Source: Marinobacter szutsaonensis (GTDB taxonomy: Bacteria; Pseudomonadota; Gammaproteobacteria; Pseudomonadales; Oleiphilaceae). Taken from it: a stretch of DNA of 64,000 nt. The position numbers and the translations under genes are program-made. Shown piece by piece: positions 54,413 through 63,517 of the stretch. The DNA lies in assembly GCF_039523335.1 (NCBI RefSeq), contig NZ_BAAAFC010000001.1, positions 2,666,001 through 2,730,000 of the forward strand, written 5' to 3'. How positions within the stretch are numbered: position 1 is the stretch's first letter; the number at the start of each line of letters is the position of its first letter. The notes beneath the pieces were generated by a model that saw only the letters and a program-made list of their open reading frames with translations, had not been told where the DNA came from and did not search any database.

Positions 54413-54789
54413 TGAAACAGTACCAGTGCTTCACCCCGGCAAATCACACGGTCATTATCACCGCAGCAGATGGTCTCCAGGTTGACCAGGGCCTTGTCCG
54501 GCCTGAGCCTGGATATCCTGACGGTAGCCGTTAATGGTTCGTCGACTCTTGCCTGTTCTGCAAAGGTCATGGATTGTTTGAGGTAATTGGTGCCTTTGCC
54601 GGGCAGCTCCATCCCCAGAAGGTAAGAAAATAATCCCGCAATCAGTGGTTCGGGAACCCTGGAAACAGGCTGTTCCAGGCCTGCCAACCGGGACCACTGC
54701 TCCAGATCGTCAGACGAAAATTGCCGATGAACGCTCACGAGCTGCTGCTCCCGGAGTTGTTCAAAACGGGGAAAAGTAGGTGCGGTCAT
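54406..54789 (-). CDS. MaoC-like hotdog-fold protein
   Basis: A 127-aa single hotdog-domain protein from the ATG at 54789, which overlaps the preceding gene by 4 nt. It lacks the catalytic Asp-x4-His of hydratases, so it is more likely a non-catalytic partner in a heterodimer with the following MaoC protein, as in paired half-size MaoC hydratases. Partner role is inferred from the paired genes. Confidence 0.6.
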   Translation of the reverse strand: MTAPTFPRFEQLREQQLVSVHRQFSSDDLEQWSRLAGLEQPVSRVPEPLIAGLFSYLLGMELPGKGTNYLKQSMTFAEQARVDEPLTATVRISRLRPDKALVNLETICCGDNDRVICRGEALVLFQC

Positions 54790-55175
54790 CGGGCATTTCC
54801 TGTGCTGGGTTCGAGGGTGCATTGGCCTTCAAGGCACACGTCGCCATCGTCTTTTACGATCCGGGCAGAGAAGACCATGTCGGAGTCATCGCCATTGCGT
54901 TCCAGATGAAGCGTGAGCGGCTCCCCGGCGTACGCCGGAGACGGGAACATCAGACGCTGTTCGGCCAGCTGGTAATCCGGACAGCGCCGCTGCAACGAGC
55001 CCCGCAGAACAGTGAACAGCAACATGCCATGGGATACCGTTGCGCCAAAGCGAGTGCTAGCGGAGTAGTCGGGATCAACATGAATGGGGTTATGGTCGCC
55101 ACTCAGATCTGCAAACTGATTGAAGTCGTGCTGGCTGAGCCGGAACCGTTCCTCTATTGAATCGAATGTTGTCAT
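54786..55175 (-). CDS. MaoC-type (R)-enoyl-CoA hydratase, half-size
   Basis: A 129-aa hotdog protein with the hydratase-2 motif FADLSGDHNPIHVDPDYS (Asp/His catalytic pair) and FGATVSHGMLL. It would hydrate an enoyl-CoA to the (R)-3-hydroxyacyl-CoA. It starts 1 nt after the ligase stop and overlaps the other half-size gene, so the two are coupled and probably form a complex. Confidence 0.8.
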   Translation of the reverse strand: MTTFDSIEERFRLSQHDFNQFADLSGDHNPIHVDPDYSASTRFGATVSHGMLLFTVLRGSLQRRCPDYQLAEQRLMFPSPAYAGEPLTLHLERNGDDSDMVFSARIVKDDGDVCLEGQCTLEPSTGNAR

Positions 55176-55176
55176 G

Positions 55177-56688
55177 TTAGAGGTTCCGTAACGTTTGTTT
55201 GGTGATTTTTCCGAGCGCGTTCCGAGGCAGCTGTTCCAGATGCTCAAAGGTTTTGGGCACCTTGTAGCCTGCCAGCCGCTCGCGGCAGAAGATGGTCAGG
55301 TCTTCCGAAGACGGTGGCTGCTGATCGGAGGCGACGGTGAAGCAGGCCTTGCCAACCTCGCCCCAACGCTCATCAGGAACGCCAATAACGGCAACGTCTT
55401 CAATGACAGGGTGCTCGTGCAGAACCTTTTCCACCTCGGCGGGGAACACGTTCTCGCCGCCGGAAATGAACATGTCTTTCCAGCGATCGACGATGTAGTA
55501 ATGGCCATCAGCATCGCAGCGGGCTACATCTCCGCTGTGAAACCAGCCGCCTTCACTGATCGATTCTGCAGTGGCATCGGGGCGGTTCCAGTATCCCGGT
55601 GTTATACCTGGCCCTCGCACCAGCAGCTCTCCAGCTTCACCATTGGCAACATCCCGTCCCTGAGTATCGACAACGCGAACCTCAGCCAGCAGTTGTGGGC
55701 GCCCGACCGAACCGGTTTTCTCGATGACGTTCTCTTCGTCCAGCAGAAATACCGTTGGCCCGGTCTCGGTCATCCCCATGCCGGTGCGAATGAGAATGTC
55801 ATGGCTGGCATACTGTTTTGCCACGTGGGCGGGCAAGGCCGCGCCTCCGCAGCCCCAGGAACGAATCCGCTTGAGGCTGGCGGGGTTGAACGCTGGAGAC
55901 TCCAGAAAGGCTTGGTAGATTGCCGGTACGCCGAAAAAGATCGTTGCCCGTTCAGCCAAGACAGACAGCGCCTGCTCGACATCAAAGGTTCTGGATACCA
56001 GAACGCAGCCACCGGCCATGAGCACGGCGCTTGAATAAAGGTTGATGCCCCCGGTGTGGAACAGCGGTAGGACATTGAGCAGAACGTCCTCCTGGTTCAG
56101 GCCAACCGGAAGGCCAATGTTGAAGTAATTGGCTTCCATCATCCGGTAGGTTTGTATCACGCCTTTCGGGCGCCCTGTAGTACCGGAGGTGTACAGCAGA
56201 TACCAGGGCGCATCGGCGCTGCGTGGCGCGTGTGGGGTCAGGTCCGGAAGAACCGAGGCTAGGGCCTTGTGGTAGTTGGTCTCGTCATTGCCGGTCTCGC
56301 TGTCCAGGCTGATGCCGGTTATGCCGGCCTCAATCAGGGGCCGCGCAGTGTCTTTGAACTCTGGTCCATAGATAAGTGCAGAGGGCTCTGCATCGGCCAT
56401 CAGAGTTTGCAATTCGGGTAGCGCCAGGCGCCAGTTAAGGGGGACCAGAATCAGTCCCGCCTTGGCGCACCCGAAGAGCATGACAAAGAATTCGGCGCGA
56501 CTGTGACCCAGATAGGCAACCCGGTCTCCGGGTTTCAGGTGCCACCGGCGGCTCGCCGCCGCACTGAAGCGGGCGGCCTGAGCGTTAAGCTCCCGATAGC
56601 TGTATCGGGTACCGTCATCCAGGTCCTCGAGGGCGGGTCTTTCGGGTGAAACTTGCGCCCGTTGCGCGAGTAAATCAAACATTTCCAT
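55177..56688 (-). CDS. Acyl-CoA ligase, AMP-binding (third cluster)
   Basis: A 503-aa adenylate-forming ligase. P-loop YTSGTTGRPKG, GMTETGPT, SGDVAR, VDRWKDMFISGGENVFP and PRNALGKITK are present. The ATG at 56688 is preferred; the upstream extension to 56730 is unlikely. It would activate the acid released by the downstream esterase or imported by the divergent ABC system. Confidence 0.85.
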   Translation of the reverse strand: MEMFDLLAQRAQVSPERPALEDLDDGTRYSYRELNAQAARFSAAASRRWHLKPGDRVAYLGHSRAEFFVMLFGCAKAGLILVPLNWRLALPELQTLMADAEPSALIYGPEFKDTARPLIEAGITGISLDSETGNDETNYHKALASVLPDLTPHAPRSADAPWYLLYTSGTTGRPKGVIQTYRMMEANYFNIGLPVGLNQEDVLLNVLPLFHTGGINLYSSAVLMAGGCVLVSRTFDVEQALSVLAERATIFFGVPAIYQAFLESPAFNPASLKRIRSWGCGGAALPAHVAKQYASHDILIRTGMGMTETGPTVFLLDEENVIEKTGSVGRPQLLAEVRVVDTQGRDVANGEAGELLVRGPGITPGYWNRPDATAESISEGGWFHSGDVARCDADGHYYIVDRWKDMFISGGENVFPAEVEKVLHEHPVIEDVAVIGVPDERWGEVGKACFTVASDQQPPSSEDLTIFCRERLAGYKVPKTFEHLEQLPRNALGKITKQTLRNL

Positions 56689-56771
56689 GGTGATTGCCCA
56701 TTCTTTTTGTTGGCAAGGGGAGTGGTTCAATTTTGATTTTTGTTGTTACTGCGGTTGCTGTGACATTGTCG

Positions 56772-57551
56772 CTAGCTGATCTTTTGTGACGATTGCCCCA
56801 GAAAATTGCGCATGCCATTGTCGGCCTCATCCGTCTGGATCTGGGCCTCGAAGGCTTCGTATTCCCGCTGCAGGGAGATGGCGGCTTCAGAGCGATCAGG
56901 GCGGTTGAGGCGGAGTGTGCTGAGGACGCTTTCAGGTTGTTTGGCGCAAAGGTTCTGGCAAATGGTTTGCACCTGCTTTTCCAGAGCTTCGGGCTCGACC
57001 AGATAGTGGGCCAGCCCGTAATCGTGCGCTTGTGTGGCGGTCAGCGTTCGGTTTGTTAGCTGGATTTCCAGGGCTCGGGATGCACCGATTCGCTGCCCCA
57101 TCAATTTGCTCCAGCCACCGTCGGGACTGAAGCCAACAACCGTGTACCAGGGGGCAAAGCTGGCTTTGTGGCTGGCTATCACGATGTCGGACCCCAACAC
57201 CAGGCCAAGTGAGCCGCCGGTGACTAGGCCCTGAACGGCCGACACAATGGGGGCCGGGGCTTCCAGCATCGCCAGAATGACGTCGTTAAGTTTGCCAACC
57301 ACCTTGCGGGCATAGGCGGACCGTTCCTCCCGTGGTGTGTCGAAAAAGGCCCTGACATCTCCGCCGGATGAAAAGGACCGACCTTTCGCCGCTAGGACAA
57401 TCACCCGCGGTGGCGCCTGATGGCACTGCTTGAGGGCGGCCAGTAGATCATCCAGCAATTCTGGTACCAGCGCGTTGTGCCGTTCAGGGCGTGCCAGTGT
57501 GAGACGGACAATGTCGCCGTTTCGCTGAGAGTGAACGTAGTGGTTGGTCAT
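56772..57551 (-). CDS. Enoyl-CoA hydratase/isomerase (third cluster)
   Basis: A 259-aa crotonase-family protein with GRSFSSGGDVRAFF (oxyanion hole) and SPDGGWSKLM (Asp in the position of the PDxGG isomerase motif). Stereochemistry and exact step are not readable. It lies 17 nt after the tetR gene and is followed by the ligase, within one operon. Confidence 0.82.
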   Translation of the reverse strand: MTNHYVHSQRNGDIVRLTLARPERHNALVPELLDDLLAALKQCHQAPPRVIVLAAKGRSFSSGGDVRAFFDTPREERSAYARKVVGKLNDVILAMLEAPAPIVSAVQGLVTGGSLGLVLGSDIVIASHKASFAPWYTVVGFSPDGGWSKLMGQRIGASRALEIQLTNRTLTATQAHDYGLAHYLVEPEALEKQVQTICQNLCAKQPESVLSTLRLNRPDRSEAAISLQREYEAFEAQIQTDEADNGMRNFLGQSSQKIS

Positions 57552-57568
57552 GCCTGTTCCTTCTTCCG

Positions 57569-58198
57569 CTAACCTTTTGGCCCCAGGGCGAGACCGTGGT
57601 TCAGCAGGTCGGTGATGGTGTCGACGATTTCATCGAGCGGAACGTCCTGTTCCCAGAGCGCAAAGCGCAGGCCTAGAAAATTGGACAGTCCCATCAGTGC
57701 CCAAATTCTCACCTCGTCGTTGCCCGGCCGGATTTCACCTTTGTTGGTGGCGTTGGCGAGCATGCGCAAGTAGCCGCGCCCGAAGGCTTCGTAGTATTCG
57801 CGATAGATAGATTCATCAACGAACTGGGCTTCCTGCAGCACGCGATAAAGTGAAGGGTTGGCTGCCACATACTGAAGGAAGGCTTTCAGCCCCAGCCCTT
57901 CAGCTTCAATCCGGTTGTTCGCGTTTTTGACCTCGCTGGCCAGATGAGCCCGCAGTTTCAGCCCCATGTCACGAACCAGTTCGCGCAGGGTGTCTTCCTT
58001 GCTGGCGAAATAGGTATAGAAGGTTCCCTGGGCCACGCCTGCCATTCGTGTGATGTCAGAGACCCCAGCCTGGTGATAGCCCATGGAGCCAAAGGCGTCT
58101 TCGGCGGCCGCCAGGATCTTTGCCCGGGTACGGGCGCCTCGGGCCGTTTTGGGGGCGCTGGGGCTGGTGGTTTTAGTGTCGTCTTTAGTCATTTTCAT
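57569..58198 (-). CDS. TetR-family regulator of the third cluster
   Basis: A 209-aa TetR regulator with the HTH SDITRMAGVAQGTFYTYFASKEDTLRELV at about residues 40-68 and an all-helical ligand domain. It begins the minus-strand operon and diverges from the ABC importer. Two matching 15-nt motifs occur in the shared intergenic region (58220-58234 and 58371-58385), the best candidates for its operators. No Shine-Dalgarno is visible, so the start (ATG 58198 or 58192) is uncertain. Confidence 0.83.
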   Translation of the reverse strand: MKMTKDDTKTTSPSAPKTARGARTRAKILAAAEDAFGSMGYHQAGVSDITRMAGVAQGTFYTYFASKEDTLRELVRDMGLKLRAHLASEVKNANNRIEAEGLGLKAFLQYVAANPSLYRVLQEAQFVDESIYREYYEAFGRGYLRMLANATNKGEIRPGNDEVRIWALMGLSNFLGLRFALWEQDVPLDEIVDTITDLLNHGLALGPKG

Positions 58199-58219
58199 AC
58201 CATCGATTTAAATTTAAAA

Positions 58220-58234
58220 CTGAATCGGTTGTCA
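58220..58234. promoter_or_regulatory. Candidate operator, copy 1 (CTGAATCGGTTGTCA)
   Basis: First copy of a near-identical 15-nt motif, CTGA[A/C]TCGGTTGTCA, 22 nt before the tetR start codon. On the minus strand it overlaps TTGACA (complement of 58230-58235), a perfect -35 hexamer for the tetR operon. The pattern is TGAC/TGAA-N6-GTCA, a weak dyad. Confidence 0.55.
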
Positions 58235-58360
58235 ACTTTGTATTTGCATTATGATTTTGTTTTTCTGATGGCTTCTCTGCAATTTCTATTTTAAACAACA
58301 TTTTAAAGTGTTTTTTGGTGCTTTGCTGTGCCGTGTTCTGCAAAAATTTCTGGATGGTTA

Positions 58361-58389
58361 TTGACGAAACCTGACTCGGTTGTCATATT
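58361..58389 (+). promoter_or_regulatory. Promoter of the third ABC operon with embedded operator
   Basis: TTGACG (58361-58366) and CATATT (58384-58389) are separated by exactly 17 nt. The second copy of the 15-nt motif, CTGACTCGGTTGTCA (58371-58385), fills the spacer and reaches into the -10 element; it includes the palindrome TGAC-N6-GTCA. Binding of a repressor here would block RNA polymerase. Confidence 0.6.
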
Positions 58390-58478
58390 TTGTATCGGTC
58401 GTCTGGCTTAGATGCGCATCCTGGATGTTGCGGTCACAAGCCAGGCCCCTTAACAACAAATACAAGAGAGATGCCACT

Positions 58479-59687
58479 ATGAGACGTTCTCTGTTAACCA
58501 CTGCTCTGTCGTTAACCCTATTTTCCTCTGTGCAGGCCGCGGATACCATCCGGGTTGCGCACGTTACGGACTTTACCGGGGCTCTGGCGCCTTATGCTGA
58601 GCAACTCCACATTGGCATGAACCTGGGGTTCGAGTATGCCACCGAAGGTTCCATGACCGTGGAAGGGCGAAAGCTTGAGGTGATCCGGAAAGACTCCCAG
58701 CTGGACCCGGCCCGGGCCCGGACCCTGGTGGAAGAAGCTTACGGTGAAGACGATGCCCACATCGTTGTGGGGCCGGTGTCATCAGGGGTGGCTCTGGCGA
58801 CCCTGCCTCTGGCTGAGGAATATGAACGCATCATCATGCCCGAGGGTGTCGCAGACGCGATTACCGGTGACAGCTGGAACCGCTACGTTGTGCGTGTTGG
58901 CCGTAACTCGTCTCAGGATGCCGTGTCCAATGCGGTGGCCCTGGGTGAGCCCGGCGTCTGTGTTGCCACGATTGCCCAGGACTATGCCTTTGGTCGTGAT
59001 GGCGTGGCCGCATACCGTGAGGCCATGGAGGCCGAAGGTGGTCGTGTCGTCCACGAGGAATATCTTCCGCTTGACGCGACCGACTTTACGGCAGCGGCGC
59101 AGCGCCTGTTCGGGGCCCTGAAAGACCGCGAAGATTGTGATCAGGGCCGCTACATCTTCACCATCTGGGCAGGTTCCTCGAACCCGTTGAGCCGGATCAA
59201 GGATCTGGAGCCCGAGCGGCACGGCATCCAGCTTGCGGCCGGTGGTAACACACTCGCGGCCATGGTCGGGTACTCGGCGTTTCCAGGCATGGAAGGCGCG
59301 GGCTCCTACTACTTCGAGTCCCCCGACAACGAGCTCAATCAATGGCTGGTGGATGCCCACTTTGAGCGCTATCAGCAGGCACCGGATTTTTTCACAGCGC
59401 AGGGATTCTCGCAGGCGATGGCAATCGTTGCGGCCGTCAAGGAGAGCGGTGGATCAACCGAGGCTGAGGATCTGATTGCGGCCTTCCGCGATCTCCGGTT
59501 CAAAACCCCCAAAGGTGACATGCTGATTCGTGCCGAGGATCACCAGGCGTTGCAGACCATGTATCACTTCCGCATTGACCCTCAGGAACGCGATGACTGG
59601 TTCGCCGACCGCACGGTAAATGTTGGTGTGCCTGAGCTCGTTCGCACCATCCCCATGGATGCCATGGATATCCCCGTTCGTAACTAA
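58479..59687 (+). CDS. ABC importer substrate-binding protein, LIV type (system 3)
   Basis: A 402-aa periplasmic binding protein from the ATG at 58479 (AGAGAG upstream); a longer frame from 58380 has no signal peptide and is rejected. Signal peptide ends VQA-AD. Mature sequence starts IRVAHVTDFTGALAPYAEQLH. It follows the promoter and operator pair and heads the third importer. Ligand unknown; context suggests an acid or ester degraded by the divergent operon. Confidence 0.85.
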   Translation: MRRSLLTTALSLTLFSSVQAADTIRVAHVTDFTGALAPYAEQLHIGMNLGFEYATEGSMTVEGRKLEVIRKDSQLDPARARTLVEEAYGEDDAHIVVGPVSSGVALATLPLAEEYERIIMPEGVADAITGDSWNRYVVRVGRNSSQDAVSNAVALGEPGVCVATIAQDYAFGRDGVAAYREAMEAEGGRVVHEEYLPLDATDFTAAAQRLFGALKDREDCDQGRYIFTIWAGSSNPLSRIKDLEPERHGIQLAAGGNTLAAMVGYSAFPGMEGAGSYYFESPDNELNQWLVDAHFERYQQAPDFFTAQGFSQAMAIVAAVKESGGSTEAEDLIAAFRDLRFKTPKGDMLIRAEDHQALQTMYHFRIDPQERDDWFADRTVNVGVPELVRTIPMDAMDIPVRN

Positions 59688-59737
59688 CGGCGAAGCCGCG
59701 CCGGGCCGGAATTTACAGGCATAAAGAGGAAGTAGTC

Positions 59738-60511
59738 ATGGCGTTTGAAGAGCCGGTTCTGGAAACCCGGAACCTGTCCATTCACTTTGGTGGCCATAAG
59801 GCGGTGAACGATGTCAGCTGCCGGTTTCACCGAGGGACGTTAACCACCATCGTCGGCCCTAACGGAGCAGGTAAGACTACCTGGTTCAACCTGCTCTCTG
59901 GGCAGCTGCGGGCGAGCCACGGGCAGGTGCTGCTGCACGGGGAGGACCTCACCAATCTGAGCGCTTCCGTCCGTGCCGATAAGGGCCTGGGGCGGGCATT
60001 CCAGCTGACGAATCTGTTTCCGGGGCTCAGCGCCCTGGAAAACGTCAGGTTGGCGGTGGCGGCTCAACACCATACCGGCCATGTGTTCTGGCAGGTTTCG
60101 GCCCGTCGGCGGGATATCTCAGACCGGGCGTATGAGTTGTTGCAAACCGTTTCCCTGGCACACCGGGCGGATGACCTGGTTGCCAACCTGCCCCACGGGG
60201 ATCAACGCAAGCTGGAAGTTGCCCTGTTGCTGGCGCTGGAGCCGGAGGTGTTCATGTTTGATGAGCCAACGGCCGGGATGAGCGTGGATGAGGTGCCGGT
60301 CATTCTGGAACTCATCGCCGACATCAAGGCAAAGAAAGACAAGGTTGTGCTTCTGGTGGAGCACAAGATGGATGTGGTGCGGTCGTTGTCTGACCGGATT
60401 GTGGTGCTGCACAACGGCGAGCTGGTGGCCGATGGTGAGCCGGCTGAAGTGATTGCCTCTCCGGTGGTGCAGGAGGCCTATCTGGGTGCGACACAGGAGA
60501 AGGCCTCATGA
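59738..60511 (+). CDS. ABC importer ATPase, LivG type (system 3)
   Basis: ATPase of 257 aa with Walker A GPNGAGKT, Walker B VFMFDEP and switch LVEHKMD. The ABC signature reads LPHGDQR, degenerate as in LivG proteins. It comes directly after the binding protein, in contrast with the first importer. Overlaps the next gene by 4 nt. Confidence 0.9.
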   Translation: MAFEEPVLETRNLSIHFGGHKAVNDVSCRFHRGTLTTIVGPNGAGKTTWFNLLSGQLRASHGQVLLHGEDLTNLSASVRADKGLGRAFQLTNLFPGLSALENVRLAVAAQHHTGHVFWQVSARRRDISDRAYELLQTVSLAHRADDLVANLPHGDQRKLEVALLLALEPEVFMFDEPTAGMSVDEVPVILELIADIKAKKDKVVLLVEHKMDVVRSLSDRIVVLHNGELVADGEPAEVIASPVVQEAYLGATQEKAS

Positions 60512-61248
60512 CCATGATAACGAGCATCCAGCCGGCACTGAGTCTTTCAGGAGTGCATGCGAATATCGATCAGTACCACATTCTGGAAGATGTGGACCTG
60601 GTGGTGCCCAAAGGCGAACTCACGGTTTTGCTGGGCCGTAATGGTGCGGGCAAAAGCACAACGCTGCGGACCATCATGGGTCTGACGACGGTGAAGGCCG
60701 GCCAGATTGAGTTTGGCGACCAGGACATTACCGACTGGGCGACGCCAAGAATTGCCCGCAGTGGTATTGCGTTTGTGCCGGAGCACATGGGCGTGTTCGG
60801 GCAACTAACGGTTCGCGAGAATCTCATGTTGGCGGCGGTCAGTGGCGCGATGGACGAGGAGCGCCTGGCCTGGCTGCTTGACCTGTTCCCACCCTTGAAA
60901 AAATTCTGGGACCGGCCTGCCGGGAATCTCTCCGGCGGCCAGAAGCAGATGCTCGCCATTGGGCGCGCGGTGATTGAGCCGCGTGAACTGCTGCTGATCG
61001 ATGAGCCCACCAAAGGGTTGGCGCCCGCCATTATCAACGATCTGGCCGATGCGCTCGAACAGCTGAAAGCGGAAAAAGTGACGATTTTGCTGGTGGAGCA
61101 GAACTTCAACTTCTCCCGGCGCCTCGGTCAATCCGTTGCGGTTATGAACGATGGCCGGGTGGTGCACTCCGGCACGATGGCGGATCTGGCGAATGATGAA
61201 GCCCTCCAGCATCGATTGCTGGGGCTTGGCCTCGGTGAGCACCAATAG
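60508..61248 (+). CDS. ABC importer ATPase, LivF type (system 3)
   Basis: ATPase of 246 aa with Walker A GRNGAGKS, signature LSGGQKQ, Walker B LLLIDEP and the LivF-type VEQNFNF switch. It overlaps the LivG-type gene by 4 nt and is followed by the permease genes. Confidence 0.9.
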   Translation: MTMITSIQPALSLSGVHANIDQYHILEDVDLVVPKGELTVLLGRNGAGKSTTLRTIMGLTTVKAGQIEFGDQDITDWATPRIARSGIAFVPEHMGVFGQLTVRENLMLAAVSGAMDEERLAWLLDLFPPLKKFWDRPAGNLSGGQKQMLAIGRAVIEPRELLLIDEPTKGLAPAIINDLADALEQLKAEKVTILLVEQNFNFSRRLGQSVAVMNDGRVVHSGTMADLANDEALQHRLLGLGLGEHQ

Positions 61249-61266
61249 CGTAAGGAGAACAAACGT

Positions 61267-62310
61267 ATGTCGACCGTCGAACATACCTCTGAAAGTGATG
61301 GCGTGCTGGCTGGTATAGGGCCAGCGATGCGCCGGTTCCCGGATCAGAGCCCGCACTGGTTCCTGTTATTGGCGATGATGCTGTCAGCGCTGGTGATGAT
61401 GGACTTCACCACCTGGCTGGTACTGACGCTCAGTGGTGCCGCCATGGGGGCAATGCTGTTTCTGATGGCCTCGGGCATGACCTTGACGTTTGGTTTGATG
61501 AACGTCCTTAACCTGGCCCACGGTGCTTTTATCTCACTCGGTGCGTATGCCGGTGCAACGGTGCTGCTGTTCTGGATGAACGATCAGGCCAATGCCTCCT
61601 CGATCTGGCTGAACCTGGCCAGTGTGGTGCCGGCTCTGTTGTTCGCCCTTTTGGTAGCCAGTGTTATCGGCTGGGTCTTCGAAAAGCTGGTGATCAAACC
61701 GGTGTATGGCGATCACCTGAAGCAGATTCTGGTCACGGTGGGCGGCTCCATCATCCTGATGCAACTGATTGAAGTGGTCTGGGGCTCGAATGAAATCGCC
61801 GTGCCTCGTCCGGAAGCCTTCAGTGGCGCCGTGGTTGTGGGTGGTATCGCACTTGAGAAATACCGCTTGCTGGCGGTGATTCTGGGGCTTCTGGTGTACG
61901 GACTGATGACCTGGATTATCGAGCGAACCCGGGTCGGTATCCTGATTCGTGCCGGCGTTGAGGACCGTGAAATGGTGGAAGTCCAGGGCTACCGGGTGCA
62001 TCTGCTGTTTTTGGGGGTGTTCATTGCGGGTTCCGCATTGGCGGGTCTTGGCGGCGCCATGTGGGCCATGTATGAGGAGCTGATTACGGCGCATATGGGC
62101 GACGAGCTGATGATCTCGGTGGTGGTGGTCATCATCCTGGGTGGTCTGGGCTCTGTGAAGGGCTGTTTCTTTGGCGCAATCCTGGTCGGTCTCATCAATC
62201 TGTATGTGGGCTTTCTTGAACCCCGCCTTGCGGCGGTTGCCACGGTAGGGCTGATGGTGGCCGTACTGATGTGGCGGCCTCAGGGACTGATCCCGGTGAT
62301 TCGAGTATAG
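61267..62310 (+). CDS. ABC importer permease, LivH type (system 3)
   Basis: Permease of 347 aa, about 55 residues longer than the LivH-type proteins of the other two systems because of an N-terminal extension with an extra hydrophobic segment. It retains TFGLMNVLNLAHGAFISLGAY and VVVVIILGGLGSVKGCFFG. It follows GGAG. Confidence 0.88.
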   Translation: MSTVEHTSESDGVLAGIGPAMRRFPDQSPHWFLLLAMMLSALVMMDFTTWLVLTLSGAAMGAMLFLMASGMTLTFGLMNVLNLAHGAFISLGAYAGATVLLFWMNDQANASSIWLNLASVVPALLFALLVASVIGWVFEKLVIKPVYGDHLKQILVTVGGSIILMQLIEVVWGSNEIAVPRPEAFSGAVVVGGIALEKYRLLAVILGLLVYGLMTWIIERTRVGILIRAGVEDREMVEVQGYRVHLLFLGVFIAGSALAGLGGAMWAMYEELITAHMGDELMISVVVVIILGGLGSVKGCFFGAILVGLINLYVGFLEPRLAAVATVGLMVAVLMWRPQGLIPVIRV

Positions 62311-62319
62311 GAGTTGGAC

Positions 62320-63513
62320 ATGCTGTCGAATCTGTTGTCGGGGGATTACCCCCGGAGCCGCACACTGATGGCAATACTGGCCATTATTATGGGCGTTCTG
62401 GCTTTCGGGCCATTCCTGTTCCCGGGTGTTCGGGCGTTTTCCATGATGGGTATGATCTGTGTGTTCATCATTCTGGTGGCGTCCTACGATCTGATGCTCG
62501 GGTATACCCACATAGTGTCCTTTGCCCACACCATGTTCTTCGGGATTGGCGCCTATGGCGTGGCCATGGCCACGGATGCCTGGGGCAAGGGGTTTGATTC
62601 GGTGTTGCTGGGCGCCGCCGGGGCACTGCTGGTCACGGTGATGCTGGCGCTGTTGCTGGGGTTGCTGTCCTTGCGAGTGAAGGCCATCTTCTTTGCGCTG
62701 GTGACCCTGGCCGTGGCCTTCGCGTTCCTGAGCCTAGTCACTCAGCTCTATCCAATTACCGGTGGCGAGGATGGTATGCGCGTGCTCGTCCCTCGGGAAC
62801 TGGGGCCGGCGTTCCGCCCTCTAGACGATTCTCTGACTGGGTTCAGCCTGCCGGATGCTGTGGCCGTGCTGGTGGGGCAGTCAGCCTGGCAGGACGTGTT
62901 CTTTGATGTCCGGATCAATGGCCGAACATTGATGTACTACGTGGCTTTCGGCTCCTCGGTGTTGGCTTTTTTGTTCCTGCTTCGAGTGGTGAATTCACCG
63001 TTTGGCAAGGTGCTCCAGGCCATTCGCGAAAACGAGTTCAGAGCCCAGGCGCTTGGTTACAACACAGTGTTGTATCGCACTGCCGTAGTGGTGATGTCTG
63101 CGTTGCTAGCTTGCCTGGCGGGGGTGCTGTTTGCGCTCATCAATCGCTATGTGAACCCGGAAAACACGCTGGCGTTTGACCTGATGGTCTTCATCCTGCT
63201 GATGTGCGTGATGGGCGGCATGGGAACCATGTATGGATCTGTCATCGGTGTCACGCTCTTCTTGCTTGCGCAAAATTATCTGCAGGATCTTCTGAAACTG
63301 CTGGTTGAACAGCTACCTCCGGACAGTGCCCTGGCTCATCTGGTTGGGCCGGAACGCTGGTTGCTGTGGTTCGGCCTCCTGTTTGTGCTCAGTGTGTATT
63401 TCTTCCCTTCAGGCGTTGTTGGGCAGTTGCGAGTATGGGCTGCCCGCTCCCATCAAATGCCTTCCACTCTGGAGGCTGTCGAATTAGACGAGCCCAAAAC
63501 TCAGTCCCAATAA
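62320..63513 (+). CDS. ABC importer permease, LivM type (system 3)
   Basis: Permease of 397 aa, longer than usual, from the ATG at 62320 with GGAG 6 nt upstream. It has the LivM motif YDLMLGYTHIVSFAHTMFFG and the C-terminal CVMGGMGTMYGSVIG loop. A variable insertion near residues 150-200 (VPRELGPAFRPLDDSLTG) lies in a periplasmic loop. Last gene of the operon; a hairpin follows. Confidence 0.88.
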   Translation: MLSNLLSGDYPRSRTLMAILAIIMGVLAFGPFLFPGVRAFSMMGMICVFIILVASYDLMLGYTHIVSFAHTMFFGIGAYGVAMATDAWGKGFDSVLLGAAGALLVTVMLALLLGLLSLRVKAIFFALVTLAVAFAFLSLVTQLYPITGGEDGMRVLVPRELGPAFRPLDDSLTGFSLPDAVAVLVGQSAWQDVFFDVRINGRTLMYYVAFGSSVLAFLFLLRVVNSPFGKVLQAIRENEFRAQALGYNTVLYRTAVVVMSALLACLAGVLFALINRYVNPENTLAFDLMVFILLMCVMGGMGTMYGSVIGVTLFLLAQNYLQDLLKLLVEQLPPDSALAHLVGPERWLLWFGLLFVLSVYFFPSGVVGQLRVWAARSHQMPSTLEAVELDEPKTQSQ

Positions 63514-63517
63514 CCCA

